A stretch of 64,000 bases of DNA from Amylostereum areolatum (GCA_012932865.1 SAXG01000001.1:671693-735692); one strand, 5' to 3'. Positions 20,833 through 33,686 are shown, counted from the first letter of the stretch. Notes: generated by a model not told the origin, from the letters alone. A program made the numbers and translations.

Positions 20833-23510
20833 GCGTGCGCCTTGGTTCGATGATCGAGTTTGTTGGAGTCGGTGTACTTATCCCCCACGCATATAATCGT
20901 AGTTTTTGCTACGCATACGTCCGCACGCTTTCCCTCCTTGTTATTCCTTTCACGACCCCACTGTATTTGTACTTTTGCTACGCCGCCATTTATTCTGCGC
21001 GAATGTCATGACTAGTTTTCATCTGTTATCCCGTTATCCGGGCGAGGTGGAGAGGCTTTCGATGAGTGGAGCGTGATGTGGCTGGTGAGTCGAAGCTACT
21101 TATCTCCATCGGGTATTTGATGCTAACCTTGTTTGCAGCCAGCTTCTACTTCTGCCCCACGGCCCCTCAGCTCAGACTTCTTGTGACTTGACTTCAATGC
21201 TTATTTCTAAATATTCAGGACAAGGTCGCTCACCTTTCCCTCGGCACTCGCTAGCGCTGAGTCTTGCGCACATTTCCACACAGCTGCGTTCTCTGCACTG
21301 TTCCCCTCGGTCAGCGCTCCGCCGTCTCTATTCCTCGCCGTCGGCCGCCGCCGCCGCCTTCCGCGTCGGCGCCTGCCACGATCCTGAGATCAAGATGAAG
21401 CATATCGCAAAATTTCCGTCGCGCGCGCTCTTGCTGACTTCAACATCGATCTTCTCAGATCTTCTCCATTCCTTGCTGCAAGGTATGGTAACGTTCCCAC
21501 CTTCCGAGGTCTCACGGCGATCTTCGATTTCGCCGGCCGTCGGGACTTGCGGGGGGGAGCCCTTATGACGACGCGAGTAGGATATGGGATAGCCAAGGTT
21601 GGTCCGTGGGTCGGTCGGTGAGATGAGTCTTGGATCACTACTGACACAGCAATACTGTACGTACTGACGGCGCCGCCGCCCCACTTGGACTCTGTCGAAA
21701 ATGACCTCATCTGCAGGCTGCGATCAGTCCGGTCCTCTTCCTCCCTCTGCGTCCATGCGCTAGCTGATTCGAGTTGTCCGCACAGTGGGACGCCACTCGG
21801 CGCGTCGACTGTCTCCAACTCCCGAGGGAAACAGACCCTCCCTCCACAGGGCTCCCCCTCAAGGCCGCATCTCCGTTGAGTGCTGATAAGTATGTACCGG
21901 GCCCAACACGTATGAGCGAGGTCGGACGAGGTCAGATGGGCATCAGCCGGACAACCGAAGTTGGATCTTTCTTGCACGTTCTGCATGTTATGCATGCACG
22001 GAGGACGCGCTTTTCGCGTGCGGGGGCGGTGAGCTTCCGGTATTTTCAGCTTTCCTTCCTAGCCCCGACAACCCATGGGCCGACTCGCAAGGCTACGTAC
22101 ATTCGTCGCTTCGCTTGACTCGGACTCAACTCGAGGCATTCGTGGTGGCTCGTGGGGTCCGAACCATCCGCTTCGCTCTCTCCAGTGGCACCCAAGCTGC
22201 GCTGGCCTCGCCGTGCGTCCCCAAAACAGGTATTATACAAGTGGCAGCGGCCCAGCCAAGCAGGGCGTCCACCAATGACAACATCCCACCCCCGGGCCCG
22301 CGGGTTTGTTCGTCCCGTTCCAAAAGGCCAACAGACGCATCGCGCGCGAATGCGTGTAAAATGCGAAAGCCGACGCGGTCTACGAACAGCGGTCTACGAA
22401 CAGCGGTCAATGCGAATGTCCTGGTAAGTACTTACGCGTCATGGCCCAACACCTCCTCTGGCCGGCGAACGGAAATCAAAAACCACAACCCTCGCGCGTG
22501 CTGTGCAGTACCAGTGTTCTCCGGGGGACAATCGGACTCGTTCCGCCTCTTATACAAGAGTGTCGTCACCGACGGCGCCTGTATGCCTATATATATACTT
22601 ACTTACATCCATCACTGCAGACCCGTGCTCGCCCTCCGCTTTCCATTCCCGCTCGACGCCCGTCGCGGGAGTCGAGAGTCTAGATCCCTGCCCGGGACAG
22701 CGTACGTACGTACATCTGAACGGGCGTCGCAAGAAGAAAAAAAAGTCCCTGATTTGCCCCGTGTTTTCATGTCCGGTGTCGTGGCATGGCATGGCATGCA
22801 AGGGGGAGATGAGCAGTTCGCCGGAAATACCGGGCGTGGCGATGCCAGTATCATGCACGATGCGACGGGAGCGGGGATATCGGTCAGAACGAGCGGTATG
22901 CATGGGTGGGCGGGAGAAGGGACGGAAGTAACGCTGGGCATGGCGGTAATGGCCGCCGCAAGTTTGTGTGTGAGGCCCCTCCGAAATCCGAATGCTATTC
23001 GGAATAGCACCCAACCCACATGGTCCACGGTCGACACATGGCCCCGGGCGCACGAGGTCCCCCCCACAGATAGCCGCAGATAGTGTCCTGTATTTACCTC
23101 GCTTTGTGTCCAACCTCGCCGTTCCATTCACGCGCCACACGCGGTCGACGCAACACATGCTCGAGCTCCCCTGCTTCGCTTCCCCACTTGCAGCTTACGG
23201 TTTGATCGTGCTCATCGACGCCAGCAGCCACGGGGATGAAAATCACAAGGCAGCATTAATCGTTTGCTCGCGGTCGTGAGCAGTAAGTACATACAACCCA
23301 CACTACCAAATATACTTACCCAATAAAACACCTCCCCCCTTGGACGAGAGGGGAGGGAGGACGCACCCGAGCTCGAGCGCGAGCGTATACAACGCGTAAC
23401 GTAAAGTAAACAGAACACACACATACACCGTACTCCTCCTCCGACCGCCAACAACGGATGAATTGAAACGATCCGTCTCGGTCGTAAACCCCCACAAGAA
23501 AAGGACGCGC
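20833..23510. other. 2.7-kb gene-free region
   Basis: No gene is supportable. Two long ORFs (21390-21995 minus, 22115-23083 plus) overlap others in several frames and have no domain or splice logic. Short runs such as CGTACGTACGTACA near 22700 and TATATATA near 22590 are the only simple repeats noted. Confidence 0.45.
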
Positions 23511-25807
23511 TCAGATGAGCATACCGCTGCAGAAGCAAACAAACGCAGCATCAGCACCGTTCACGGCCACGGAGAAGGCAGGCAAGAAGAAGAGCGGACG
23601 AGGGAAGGGGGGGACTCACGCGATGCCCGCCGCCTGGAGCGTCGAGATGAAGCCGCAGATCATGGCGGACGGCGCGAGACGCGCGATCGCCTTGGCGCGG
23701 GTGGGCGCGAGCGCGGCGAGCACGCCGATGTTGATTCCGAGCGAGCCGAGGTTGGAGAAACCGCAGAGGGCGTAGGACGCGATGGTGTAGCTGCGGTGCG
23801 AGAGCGGGTTCGAGGACGCCTTGATCGCCTGCAGGTCTGCGCGACGCCCCCAGATAACGCGATCAGTCGACAAATACAAAGGCGGAAAGGGGGGGGGGAG
23901 GGGCATACCGAGGTAGGCAGCGAACTCGTTCTCGACGAGTTTGGTGGCGAGCAGCTCCGAAACGCGGAGGATCTCAGCGCGGGGAACACCTTGAGGGAAG
24001 AAATAATAAGAAGTCAGCCCTGCACGGACGCCGCAGTCTTGCGACGAGCGATAAGGTGGAGCACGCTCACCGAGGAAGAACGAGATAGGGTAGAATATGT
24101 AGCGGAGCATGAGCTGGAGCGTGAGGTGGTGCAGACCGAACCCGCGCCCGATCCAGGTGAGCAGGCCGTTGATGGTCGCGACGAGGGACAGGATCGTGAG
24201 CACGTTGCACAAGATTTGACCGGCGACGACGAGGCCGAACACGGCGCCCTTGGCAAACGCGTGCAAGGGCGTTGGCGGGCGCGTTCTTGGAATCGGCCTC
24301 GCCGCGGTCGACGACGACCTGACCGCGGGTGATGGGTTCGTCGACCTCGGGCATGCGCATCTTGGAGATCGCGATGGAGGCGGGGATGCTCATGACGGAG
24401 GCGGTGATGAGGTTCTGCGCGGGCACGCCCAGGTTGATGTACGCGCCGAGGACGGAGCCGGCGATGGTGGAGAAACCGGAGGTCATGACGAGGTGGAGTT
24501 CGGAGTCGGTCATGAGGTCGACGTAGGGGGCGACGAGGCAGGCGGACTCGCCCTGGCCGATGAAGGGGGAGGCGGCGGCGACGACGGCTTCGGCGCCGGA
24601 GACGTTCATCGTCTTGAAGAAGAACCAGGCGCTGGAGAAAGAGACGCATGAGCCTCGTGAGCGAGTTGGGCACTCAAAGGAGATGCTTACAAGTTCTTGA
24701 GGAGCCATTGCATGACGCCGAGCTGGGGAGCCACAAAACCGGTCAGGGGAGAGCCCAAGGGGATGATAATAACGCGAGGGTACTCACGTAGTACAACATC
24801 TGCACGAAGGCGATGAAGAAGATGATGGTGGAGAGCTAAAAACGCGGGGTCAGAGAAGACGATGAAGCTCGTTGGCGAAATTTCGCGTACGGTGTTGACG
24901 AAGAACCAGTGCTTAGTGGCGACGGTCTCGGCGTCGAAGAAAAAGGCGGCGCCGACATTGGCCTGGGACAAAAAGTCGGCAGCGAGGGTGGCGATCCAGT
25001 TGAAGATGGAGAAACCGGCGCCACTCTTGAGGACGAAGAGAGCGATGGCCTGCTGGATGAAGAGACCGACGATGACGGTGGGCCTATTGAAAATGGATCA
25101 GATGGGGGATCGGGCACGAGACGAGAAACCGGCGGGTACCAGGGCACGCTGGAGCGGTGGGAGGAGGCCAACCAGAAGCAAAATTGGAAGACGGCCAAAC
25201 CGAGGACGGAGATGGCACGATCGCCGTATTTGGTGCCCTGCGAGATGGTGAGCGTCGCGAAAAAAAAAAAGATGCAAGGGGAAGGACAAGGTACGTTTTC
25301 GAGCTTGAAACCGAAGGCGGAGCCAAAGACGATGGCGAGGAGGATGAGCCAGCCGATGGTCAAGCGGATGGGCCAGGAGAGGGAGAAGAACGGCTTTGAG
25401 ACGAGGGGGTGCCAGACGGCCTCTACGGGGCGGGTGACGACGCGGTTGGGGATGAAGCGGAAGGCGATGACGGAGAGGAAAAACCAAGCCCAGACGGTCT
25501 GAGGGATCCAGCGATGGCGGGTGGCGGGGAGGACGGTGGCGGAGATCCACCAGCCGAGGATGAGGGTGGCCACGCCGATCAAAGTGAGGCGGCGGAGGAG
25601 GGCGTTGTGGCGCTGGAACCAGGAGTTGTGCTCGCGGACTTCGTGCTCGTCGATGACGGCCTCGGGGTCGTGGTCCTTGTCGGTGCTGCCCTTGGCGATG
25701 GAGTCTGTGGATCTGGACGTGCGCTTCTCGAGGTGAGAGGGGGCGGGGGCGGGGGCGGGGGGGGCGGCGGGGGACATCTGCTCGACGGGTGCGGGTTCCG
25801 AGCTCAT
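23511..25807 (-). CDS. Concentrative nucleoside transporter (CNT family), one frameshift
   Basis: Nine exons (25807-25295, 25237-25140, 25083-24891, 24835-24788, 24722-24691, 24631-24071, 23989-23909, 23836-23620, 23526-23511) give the equivalent of 585 residues. A hydrophilic, Pro/Ala-rich N-terminus of about 85 residues precedes the hydrophobic core. The CNT/NupC signatures are clear: a gate-type segment [13 protein letters not shown], then [36 protein letters not shown], and near the end [18 protein letters not shown]. The family imports nucleosides with H+ or Na+. A single extra base near 24266, between SKNAPANAL and [11 protein letters not shown], breaks exon 6; both sides are conserved. 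The last exon adds only five residues. Confidence 0.88.
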
Positions 25808-26263
25808 CGTGGGGGACGGCGGGGGGAGGGAACGGAGCAGGCGGGGGCGCTGTGGACGAGCGGGAGCTGGGGAGACATGAAGAGGGGGAGAGGAGATATT
25901 TATTTAACGGGGATGAGGGCGGGAGTGAGCCATGCGGGCCTATCAAAACTTATCTGGACCGGTGCCTGGGTCGTAGATATATATGTTTTGGATCTGGGGT
26001 CGTGCTCAGTCCCCGCCCTGGCTGTCTGGGCACTCGATAACCCTCGACGTCCACAAGTTGTTATCGTGCTCGACGTTCAGATCCTTCGATCGCAATGTCT
26101 CCCCAATAGTACCCTCGTGCTCGCCAGGCAGCCCCATGCACTGCCCCTCGTCCTCCGCGTGCACAACTTTAACTTTTTACATGGAATAGTTGCTCGAGCA
26201 AGCAGCAATCACACAGTCGAAAGGAGGCAAAAGTACCGAAAACACGACAGCGAACTCCCCCTC
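25808..26263. promoter_or_regulatory. CNT upstream region and WD40 3' flank
   Basis: About 455 bp. On the minus strand an AT-rich box (reading TAAATAAATA, 25897-25906) lies about 90 bases upstream of the transporter start and may serve as its TATA element. The remainder is the 3' flank of the WD40 gene. Confidence 0.4.
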
Positions 26264-27721
26264 CTACACCTTCAGCGCCTTGATCGACTTGCCCATCACC
26301 ACAGCCAACCACTCCCCCGCCGCCGTCGACTGCCCGCTGTTCATCGTCATCGGCGCTATCTGCGGCGACCACGCCAGGTTCGTGATCTCGCTCGGGGACG
26401 AGTACGCCATCACAGGGTCCGTCAACACCCGTTTCTTCCCGTCCGTCGGTCGTGGTGAACTCAGCCGCGAGCTCGCGTTCCGCGGCGACGACGCCGCTGG
26501 CGGCTGAGAGTGCGGCGCAATGTCCCATAGTAGCACCTGGCAGTCGTCCGCTGTATCGCAGTATATATCCAGTTAGCCGTCGTTGCTTTGTATTCGGAAA
26601 CGTTCCACGCACCCGCCGTCGCCAACAACGGGTTCTCCGTGCTCCCCCACCCTGCCGCCGTCACAGGCGCCCGATGCGCCTTGAGCTCCATCACCGGCGC
26701 CCCAGGGCTCCTCATGTCCAAAATCTGCACCTCCGATCCGTCCATGTGGAACGTCGACATGTAGTTCGCGTCCGACGGGTTGAACGCGATCCTCAGCAGC
26801 GGCGACGTCGGCGGGCGCGAGGCCGCGTTCGGCGTCGCCGGCGGCAGGTTCTTCGGCGCCGGCGTCTCGTACAGGATCGTCGAGTGCTCCAGGCTGCGGA
26901 GGTCGAACGCGCGCAGGGAGCCGTCCGCGCCGACGGACACGAAGATGTCCGTCGATCCGGGGAGCCACGCGACGTCGTACACCTCCCGGTCGTGCGCGAT
27001 GAGCTGCGTGATCGCCGTGGACGTGTCGATGTTCCACACCGTGCACGTCGTGTCGATCGAGGACGTGACCACCAAGTTCGGCGCCTTTTCGTTCCACGAA
27101 AAGTTGGTCAACGGCGCCCCGCCCGATTGGTTGTGCACTTTCGATTGCTGCGAGGAACGCGCTCAGCGAAGGCGGAGGGGGAGGAGGGGGCAGGAAGGGA
27201 GGACGTACGCCCGACAGGGCCGCTTTCAGATTCAGCCTGTGCCCGCCCGCGCTCGGCTGTCGCCCCACGAAGGACGATGCGGCGGGCGAGGCATCGCTCG
27301 AGTACTCCCACACCCTCAACGCGTCCCCCGTCGTGGCCAGGAGCTCCGAAGTGGCCGATTTCTGTGTCCAGGCGAAACTGGAAGCGGAGCTGGGCTGCCA
27401 TTGGAGGCTGGTGGCCGGGTATCCGTGGTTGGCCTCGACGAGGGTGACAAAGTCGGGGTAGTCGCCGTAGTCGTCTTCGACGAGCACGCGCTCGTCCTGG
27501 AGGCCGACGACGGCGATCCGGTTTCGGTAGTCTTCGGTGAAGGAGGCGACGCCGAGGCGGAAGGCGGAGCGGGGCCGCAGCTGCTGTCCTGGGGCGGGGG
27601 CTTTACACCAATCGAGAGCGTATACGGGCCCTATGGAGGGGGAGGTGAGGTCAAGGCGCGTTCGTGGCTACGAGGCTGGCTCACATGGGGCTTCGTATTG
27701 AAGGACGGTGGTCTGGGTCAT
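26264..27721 (-). CDS. WD40-repeat protein of the DCAF7/TTG1 (AN11) type
   Basis: Four exons (27721-27685, 27630-27209, 27147-26613, 26550-26264) give 426 residues without interruption. The N-terminus YEAPWPVYALDW and the following FRLGVASFTEDYRNRIAVVGL are characteristic of DCAF7/HAN11/TTG1 proteins. So are IAHDREVYDVAWLPG, FVSVGADGSLRAFDLRSLEH and PLLRIAFNPSDANYMSTF. The protein folds as a beta-propeller scaffold. Animal homologues bind DYRK/HIPK kinases and the CUL4-DDB1 ligase; plant homologues bind MYB/bHLH factors. No substrate can be inferred here. It is one of the few mid-window genes with no frameshift. Confidence 0.92.
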
Positions 27722-28256
27722 GTCGAGATGCAGTTGAAGCCTTTCGCCAGTTTGAAAGCGTCAAGGTGAAGGGTTGTGGGGATTCCGGCCCGCTCGCACC
27801 CGCGCCACACCGCTCACTCTTTCAATTTGCGACTTGGTCGAACCACTCAATGTCGAACAGGGGATGTGTATGATGTGATTTATTTCCCTGCGAAAGACTA
27901 GTGACGCATTGCGTGCGTGCGTGCGTGGCGGGGGGAGCAGGCCGTCAACGAAGTCTATGTTCGTAGGCGCCTTTCTGACACTGAATGAACGCCCTCGAGT
28001 TTGATTCAGTGATCACATTGTGCGGCGATAGGACGCCTCCGTGCCGGGTGAGAGGTCGAGCTTCGGGGTCGAGAAGGGGCATAGGTGGACAAAGCGACAA
28101 GAGGGTCTGAGACTGGAGGAGTGTCAAGGGCGGAGCGGGCAGCGGGGCGGGGCGAGGGCGGGAATCGTGGACGAGAGGGGGTTCACGTGGCGGCGGCGGG
28201 ACGCCCACGGACGGTTTGCGGACAGTGGACAGCACCTCCCATCTGCATCTGCCCCG
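27722..28256. other. Divergent intergenic region with GCGT repeats
   Basis: This lies between the WD40 gene (minus) and the GT61 gene (plus). A short simple repeat of GCGT units lies at about 27911-27927. No gene is seen. Confidence 0.45.
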
Positions 28257-28264
28257 TATATATT
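28257..28264 (+). promoter_or_regulatory. TATA box of the GT61 gene
   Basis: TATATATT lies about 62 bases upstream of the start codon at 28326 and is followed by a C/T-rich leader. Confidence 0.5.
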
Positions 28265-28325
28265 CCTCTCGCCTTCTCTTTTCCCTCGTCGCTCTTTCTC
28301 CCCCTCCCTTCCCTTCGCCCCCGCT

Positions 28326-30121
28326 ATGCGCACCCTCTCTCCGCGCGATGCCATCCTCATTCTCCTCGGCGCTGCCTGCATGCACATATACTCCTACATC
28401 TTCCCCTCCACCGAACCCTCAATCATCCTCAACACGCACCTCTCCTCTGACCTCCAAGATCTACAGCCCCCGCGGGACTATCCTGATCCCCCCGCCGCTC
28501 GTCCAGACGACACCGCCCAGCGTCCACACAATCTCGATTCAAATCTCTCTCCAGGCCTGCAGCCCTCCCCCGATTCACCCATCCCAAGCACAACCCTAAT
28601 CAAACACGCCCCGGGATGGACCATATTCGAAAATATCTACATGTCGAACGGCACCATGTTCATCGTCACCGACAAGCCCGACGCATTTCCCTCCATCGAA
28701 CTCGTAACCTCCACCGGTCTCGCCGCCGAGAACACCCCGGAGAACATCGCCGCGCGCATGCCTACCTCCCATGATATGTCCGTCATCTCGACCGCAGAAG
28801 CCCACAGACGATGGGGCGACGCCGACGATACCCAAAACGCGAGGATCTTCCCCGTCGAGGGCAACACCGTGCGCAGTCCCTCCCTCGTCATCCCGACCTT
28901 CGTGCTCACCCCTTTCCAGTTCCTCGTCAACGATCCTCACCAGTGTACGTGCGTCTCCCCAATCATCCCACGCCTCTAACCCCCCGTTTTCCCCGCAGTC
29001 CTCAACCACTACTACCACTTCTGCGCCGAACTCATCTTCGGCGCCTGGGCCTTCTGGACTGGCACATACCCCCCCACCCCAACCTCGCCAACCCCGCCCT
29101 TCGACCGCTTCATCTTCGCGCACTCCTCCGGCGAAGGCTGGCGCGACGGTCCCGGCATGAACGCGTACTTCCTCCGCGCCGCCTTCCCCTCCCTCACGGT
29201 CGAAACCGAGATCGACTGGCACGACCGCGTGCGTGCGACCGCCGTCGAACCGCAGCAGCTCACCTCCCGCACCGTCTCTCGCGCCTGGCGCTTCGACCGC
29301 GTGCTCTTCGCCGACCGCAGCGCCGCGTTTCGCGGGACCCAGTGCGGACACCTCACCCAGCGCACCGCGGCCGAAGCCATGCTCGGCGTCGCGCCGCTCT
29401 CGCCCGACGGGAAGCAGCTCGAGTTCCTCGCGCGCGGGTGGTGGGAGCCCGTCCGTCGCGCCGTTCTCCGTTTCGCGGGCGTGCCGGAGCACACCGTGGA
29501 CCTGTTCTCCGCCGCCCATCCCCATCGCAAGGTGCCGAGCGAGCAAGTCGTCGTGACCTACATCAGTCGACAGAATGTGAGGCGGCGGCTCGTGGAGGAG
29601 GACCATCAGGGTCTCGTGCGCGCGCTCGAGGCGCTTGTGCGAGCGGCGCGGGTGGCAGTTGAACGTGATCGCTGCGGAGAAGATGACGAAGGAGCAGCAG
29701 ATTGGCGTCGCTGCGAAAACCACCGTGCGTTCGCCCCCTATCGTGACGCGCCGAAGCTGACGTCTCTCGCGAAAACAGTATCTCGTGGGCGTGCATGGGA
29801 ACGGTCTGTCCCATCTCATCATGATGCCGCCGACGCCCGCCGCCACCGTGTTTGAGCTGTTCTATCCGGAGGGGTATGCGCACGACTACGAATGGACGTC
29901 GAGAGCGCTGAGCCTCCGCCATTTCGCGGTGCGCAATGACACGTACGTCTCCTCTTTCGTTGTGCGACCCGGGCTGATCGCGCGTCGGTCGTTGCAGATC
30001 GACGACGTTCCCCGAGGTCACTTGGCCGAATTATCCGGAGGGATTCCAGGGGAACGCGATCCCCGTGCATGGGCCGTACGTCGCGAAGCTCATCGAAGAC
30101 CGCGCCGATGGACGTCTGTGA
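28326..30121 (+). CDS. GT61-family (DUF563) glycosyltransferase, one frameshift
   Basis: Four exons (28326-28944, 28999-29724, 29779-29942, 29998-30121) give the equivalent of 543 residues. An N-terminal hydrophobic segment (about residues 7-25, AILILLGAACMHIYSYIF) acts as signal anchor, placing the enzyme in the ER/Golgi lumen as a type II protein. The GT61 core is recognisable from NHYYHFCAELIFGAW through VVVTYISRQNVRRRL to the diagnostic YLVGVHGNGLSHLIMM near the C-terminus. Family members transfer GlcNAc or xylose to proteins or glycans; the acceptor is unknown. One extra base at about 29637 separates the RALEAL side from the CERRGWQLNVIAAEKM side of a conserved stretch. Confidence 0.85.
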
Positions 30122-30647
30122 GGGCCCCCCCCCTCCCTCCTACTTATCCTCACAGACCGACCATTCATTCGCCCGGCGCATACTGCCTCCCCGCCTCGCC
30201 ATACTCCCGGGCACGCGGCCCTCCACACCCCCTCATTGTACCGGTCGGCTCGCGGTCTGCGGTTTCTTGATAGCCATCGACGCGCCCAGCGCAGAGGATT
30301 TATTCTTGCTATATCATCTTTTATTGCTAGCTTAGACAGTGCGCTCTCCCTCTCGATCCCTTACTACTGTATACCTATACCGCGAAATTGCCAGTGGTGA
30401 TCGTCGTATGTCGTCTCAAGCTCTTGCTTCCTCTCGGCTCGTCTCGGTCGTGTGCTGGTATCGTTGTTGTTTGCTGTTACGGATGATGGTCGACTCTGTA
30501 GGCTCGCTAATGTGGCTACGTTGGATCATTGTATGAATTTGAATTTTAGTTCGACAGGAGCGCGAAAGGCACGTGGTTTGTACGCGCAACCCATCGCGTG
30601 AGCGCGTGCAGTCTCTTAACCGCGAGTCTGCGACTGTTCTCCGCACC
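30122..30647. other. Spacer between tandem plus-strand genes
   Basis: 3' flank of the GT61 gene and upstream region of the thioesterase gene. No gene or clear TATA box is seen. Confidence 0.45.
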
Positions 30648-31818
30648 ATGCTGCCCTTGCTCTTTACACTCCTCTCACTGGCCCTCGCATTCGTAGCCAA
30701 TGCTTCTCCTACTCAAGAAGTGCTCGATGTCCGACCTCTGGCTCCCAACCGACGGACCGCTCGTCATCTGGCACGGTCTAGGAGACTCGTACGCCTCGGA
30801 GGGCATGGTCGAATTCATGTCGCTCATCCAAGACATCCACCCGGGCCTCTTCATCCACTCGGTCTACATCGACGAGGACAACAGCGAGGACCGTCGCGCC
30901 GGCTTCGTACGTCTCCTCCTCCCCTCTTCCTCCCCCGCACGAGAAACCAAAAGCTGAAACGGCGTTCGGCGGCTCGGCTTGGGGGGAATATCCATACAGT
31001 ACGGCAACCTCGACGACCAGCTCCCGCTCGTCGCCGCGCAGCTCGCGACCGTCCCCGAGCTGAGCGCCGGGTTCGACGCGATCGGCTTCTCGCAGGGCGG
31101 CCAGTTCCTGCGCGCGTACGTCGAACGGTACAACGCCCCGCCCGTGCGCAACCTCGTCACGTTCGGCGCGCAACACATGGGGATCAGCGACATCCCGCTG
31201 TGCAAGCCGCTCGATTTGATCTGCCAGGTGGCACGGCGGGCGGCGAGGAGGGGGGTGTACGGCGCGTGGGCGCAGGAACATCTGATTCAGGTGTGTACAG
31301 TATTTGTTCCGTTTGCTGCGTGCCGGATGAACTGGCTATCGGTGGAATGGGGGGCGTGGTACATACTCACTCGGTGTTTTCTTTTTGCCTCTGTGCCTAC
31401 TGTTCGCAGGCGCAGTACTATCGCGACCCGTCGCAGCTCCTCGCTCTACCTCTCCACGAACCGCTTCCTGACCTCGATCAACAACGAGCTCGCCGCGACC
31501 CGCAACGCGACCTACGCGCGGCAGCTCTCCTCGCTCTCCTCGCTCGTGCTCGTGCTCTTCGCGCAGGACAAGACCGTGGTGCCGAAGGAGAGCTCCTGGT
31601 TCGGGTCGTACGCGCCCCCGGACGAGGACCGCAGCGCGAGCGAGGAGGTCGTGCCCATGCGCGCGCAGCCGCTGTACCGGGAGGACTGGATCGGGCTGAA
31701 GGGGCTGGATGAGAGGGGAGGGGTCGTGCTGGTGTCGTGCGAGGGCGAGCATATGCAGTTGGCGAGGAGCTGCTGGGAGCCGCTTGTGAGGCTGTATGCG
31801 GGGAGCGTCGTTCCGTGA
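30648..31818 (+). CDS. Palmitoyl-protein thioesterase (PPT1-like), two frameshifts
   Basis: Three exons (30648-30906, 31000-31290, 31410-31818) give the equivalent of 318 residues. The start encodes a signal peptide (LLFTLLSLALAFVANASP). The alpha/beta-hydrolase core is plain: PLVIWHGLGDS, the nucleophile elbow GFSQGG (Ser about residue 117), the Asp loop LFAQDKTVVPKESSWFG and the His in EGEHMQL. The enzyme removes fatty acids from S-acylated proteins in the lysosome/vacuole. The first half requires a +1 shift between about 30715 and 30750 (signal peptide side versus LPTDGPLVIWHG side) and a second at about 31440, between AQYYRDPSQL and LYLSTNRFLTSINN. All catalytic residues survive. Confidence 0.87.
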
Positions 31819-32158
31819 GGTGGTCGATGGCTCTTTCAGATGGGCGCACACGGAGGGCGAGGCGTTCCTTCGCTCGTGGCTCTGGGAAGTGGATCATAGG
31901 ACGTTGGTTTGCAATTGCATTGGACATTTGGGCTGTATTTTGTATCCTACCTCTGTCGTTCGACATGCTGTATCTCGTGTCCGCGAGGCATTCGAATCCG
32001 GAAAACGTGCTTCACTCCCCGGGTCGCTCCTCCGTCAGGATCAGGGATGTTACAAGCCGACGACAGCGATTTACATTTCAAAGCGACTTAGTACAAAACA
32101 TGTTACACGATTCAAGTCCAGTCCGAGACGTTCGGCACCCACTCGCCGCGCCCCGCAC
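31819..32158. other. Spacer between convergent genes
   Basis: 340 bp between the stop codons of the thioesterase and DM9 genes. No gene is seen. Confidence 0.5.
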
Positions 32159-33599
32159 TTAGTTGTAGCACAAAACGCGGTAGTTCTATCCAAAGACGCT
32201 CGTCAGCACCGCAGAACTACCACAGAGTTCACGGAGAAATACGCACGTCGATGCTCTTCTCCTTGCCGCCCCACACGATGTACCCGCCGCTGAGGTTGGC
32301 GCTGCACTTACCGGGGACGACCGCGCCCTCGTGGTCGACCTGGCAGACGTACAGCGGCGTCCCGTCCGCCTCGCGTCCACCCTCGACCGGGCGCGCGCGG
32401 AACGACTCGGCGCGGAAGGAGTTGGAGAAGCCCTCCCAGCGCACGGCGCGCTGGTCGCCGATGAGGATCTCGAACGTGCCGAGCTGTCGAAAGGGCCGGC
32501 GGTCAGCCGCTGTGGCACCGGGCACCGTGCTCGCAGTCGTAAAGGACGCACCTCGAAGTCCTCGCCGCCGTACCCGAACAAGGCTCCTTTGCTGAAGTTG
32601 GGGGACGCCTGTCCAATCTCTGCGCATGCATGTCAGACACCGACGGCGGCGGCAAGGAAAGTGAAACGTGGTACGTACGGATGCTGCCCTCGTGGAACGC
32701 GCGAGCGACGTAGAGCGGGGAGCCGTCCTTGCTACGCCCCGCGATCAACGCGCCCTGCGGCGGCGTGGTGATGGGGCCGTTCACGAGCACCCACGTAGCC
32801 GGCGCACGGGGACCCTCACGGCGGAACTGATCTGTGCGCGCTTGGGCATCGCGGAGCCAGCTTTGCAGGCCCCAGGTGAGGGCTTTTTCCTGTGAAAGGG
32901 TTATCAGGTTCGAGACGTTGGACCAGGGAGGGGGATGCAGAGGAATGCACGAACCTGTTCTTCGCTCTTCTCGTGCTTGCGGTAGGCGTAGTACCCGCCG
33001 GCGATGGCAGCAGCACCAGCGAGGAGACCTCCGCCGATCTGTCCGCGTGTCCGTCAGATTTGAAGTCAAGGTGGTCAAACTCAACGCGTGATACGCACCT
33101 CGACTTGCTTCTTGCGGTCGTCGTCGAGGTCCCACCAGTGCTTCTTCTGCTCCTCGTGCGGGACTTCGACAGACTGGTCGGGGTGCGAGCTCTGGTACGT
33201 GGGCTTCTCGAAGCTGCCTGAGGTGCAAACGATCGATATATGATTATGACGCAGGGGGTGGCAAGCTTACTTTGGTCGCCGTAGCTGTACGGCTCCTGTC
33301 CGTGGCGATGCTCGTGCTCAGTCGCGGTGCTCGCCGTCGTCGCCTTGGACGAGGCGTCCCCAGAGGGCGGGAGTGACGTTAGGGGTCCAATCGCCCTAGT
33401 GAAAGCGGCAGTTAGGGCTGTACACAGCTTACGGTGCGGATGCGTACCTGCGAACGGTGAGGCTGTATGATCTTGTATCGAGCACCTAGATGATAGTCAA
33501 CGCGCCGTTCACGGTACTGGGGACGGCGAGATGCCCACCCTCGTACTCGACGACGTCGCCGTAGCCGTAAGAGGTACCGGGTTCCCAGGTTTGAACCAT
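32159..33599 (-). CDS. DM9 (DUF3421) protein with N-terminal CBM5/12-like motif, two frameshifts
   Basis: Nine exons (33599-33539, 33485-33448, 33395-33271, 33217-33099, 33038-32955, 32889-32679, 32620-32552, 32483-32247, 32185-32159) give the equivalent of 322 residues. The first about 50 residues (VQTWEPGTSYGYGDVVEY, ARYKIIQPHRSQGDWTP, PALWGRL) follow the aromatic pattern of a small carbohydrate-binding module. A linker and a short Gly/Ala-rich helix (GGGLLAGAAAIAGGYYAY) follow. The C-terminal half has two DM9-type repeats (GALIAGRSKDGSPLYVARAFHEGSIQIG and a second ending GKCSANLSGGYIVWGG). DM9 proteins bind mannose in some animals. +1 shifts lie near 33350 and 32581. Confidence 0.8.
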
Positions 33600-33678
33600 G
33601 TTATCGATGAGTGTGAGTGAAGGAAGGAGTGGGAGGGGAGGTGGGTTGATGAGGACCTTGGCGCATGATGACCGCAGG

Positions 33679-33686
33679 TTTATATA
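33679..33686 (-). promoter_or_regulatory. TATA box of the DM9 gene
   Basis: TATATAAA on the minus strand, about 80 bases upstream of the start codon at 33599. Confidence 0.55.

Noticed and set aside
22115..23083. 322-codon plus-strand ORF
   Set aside because: No domain, overlapped by long ORFs on the other strand, crosses simple-sequence stretches and has no splice or promoter logic. Probably a composition artefact.
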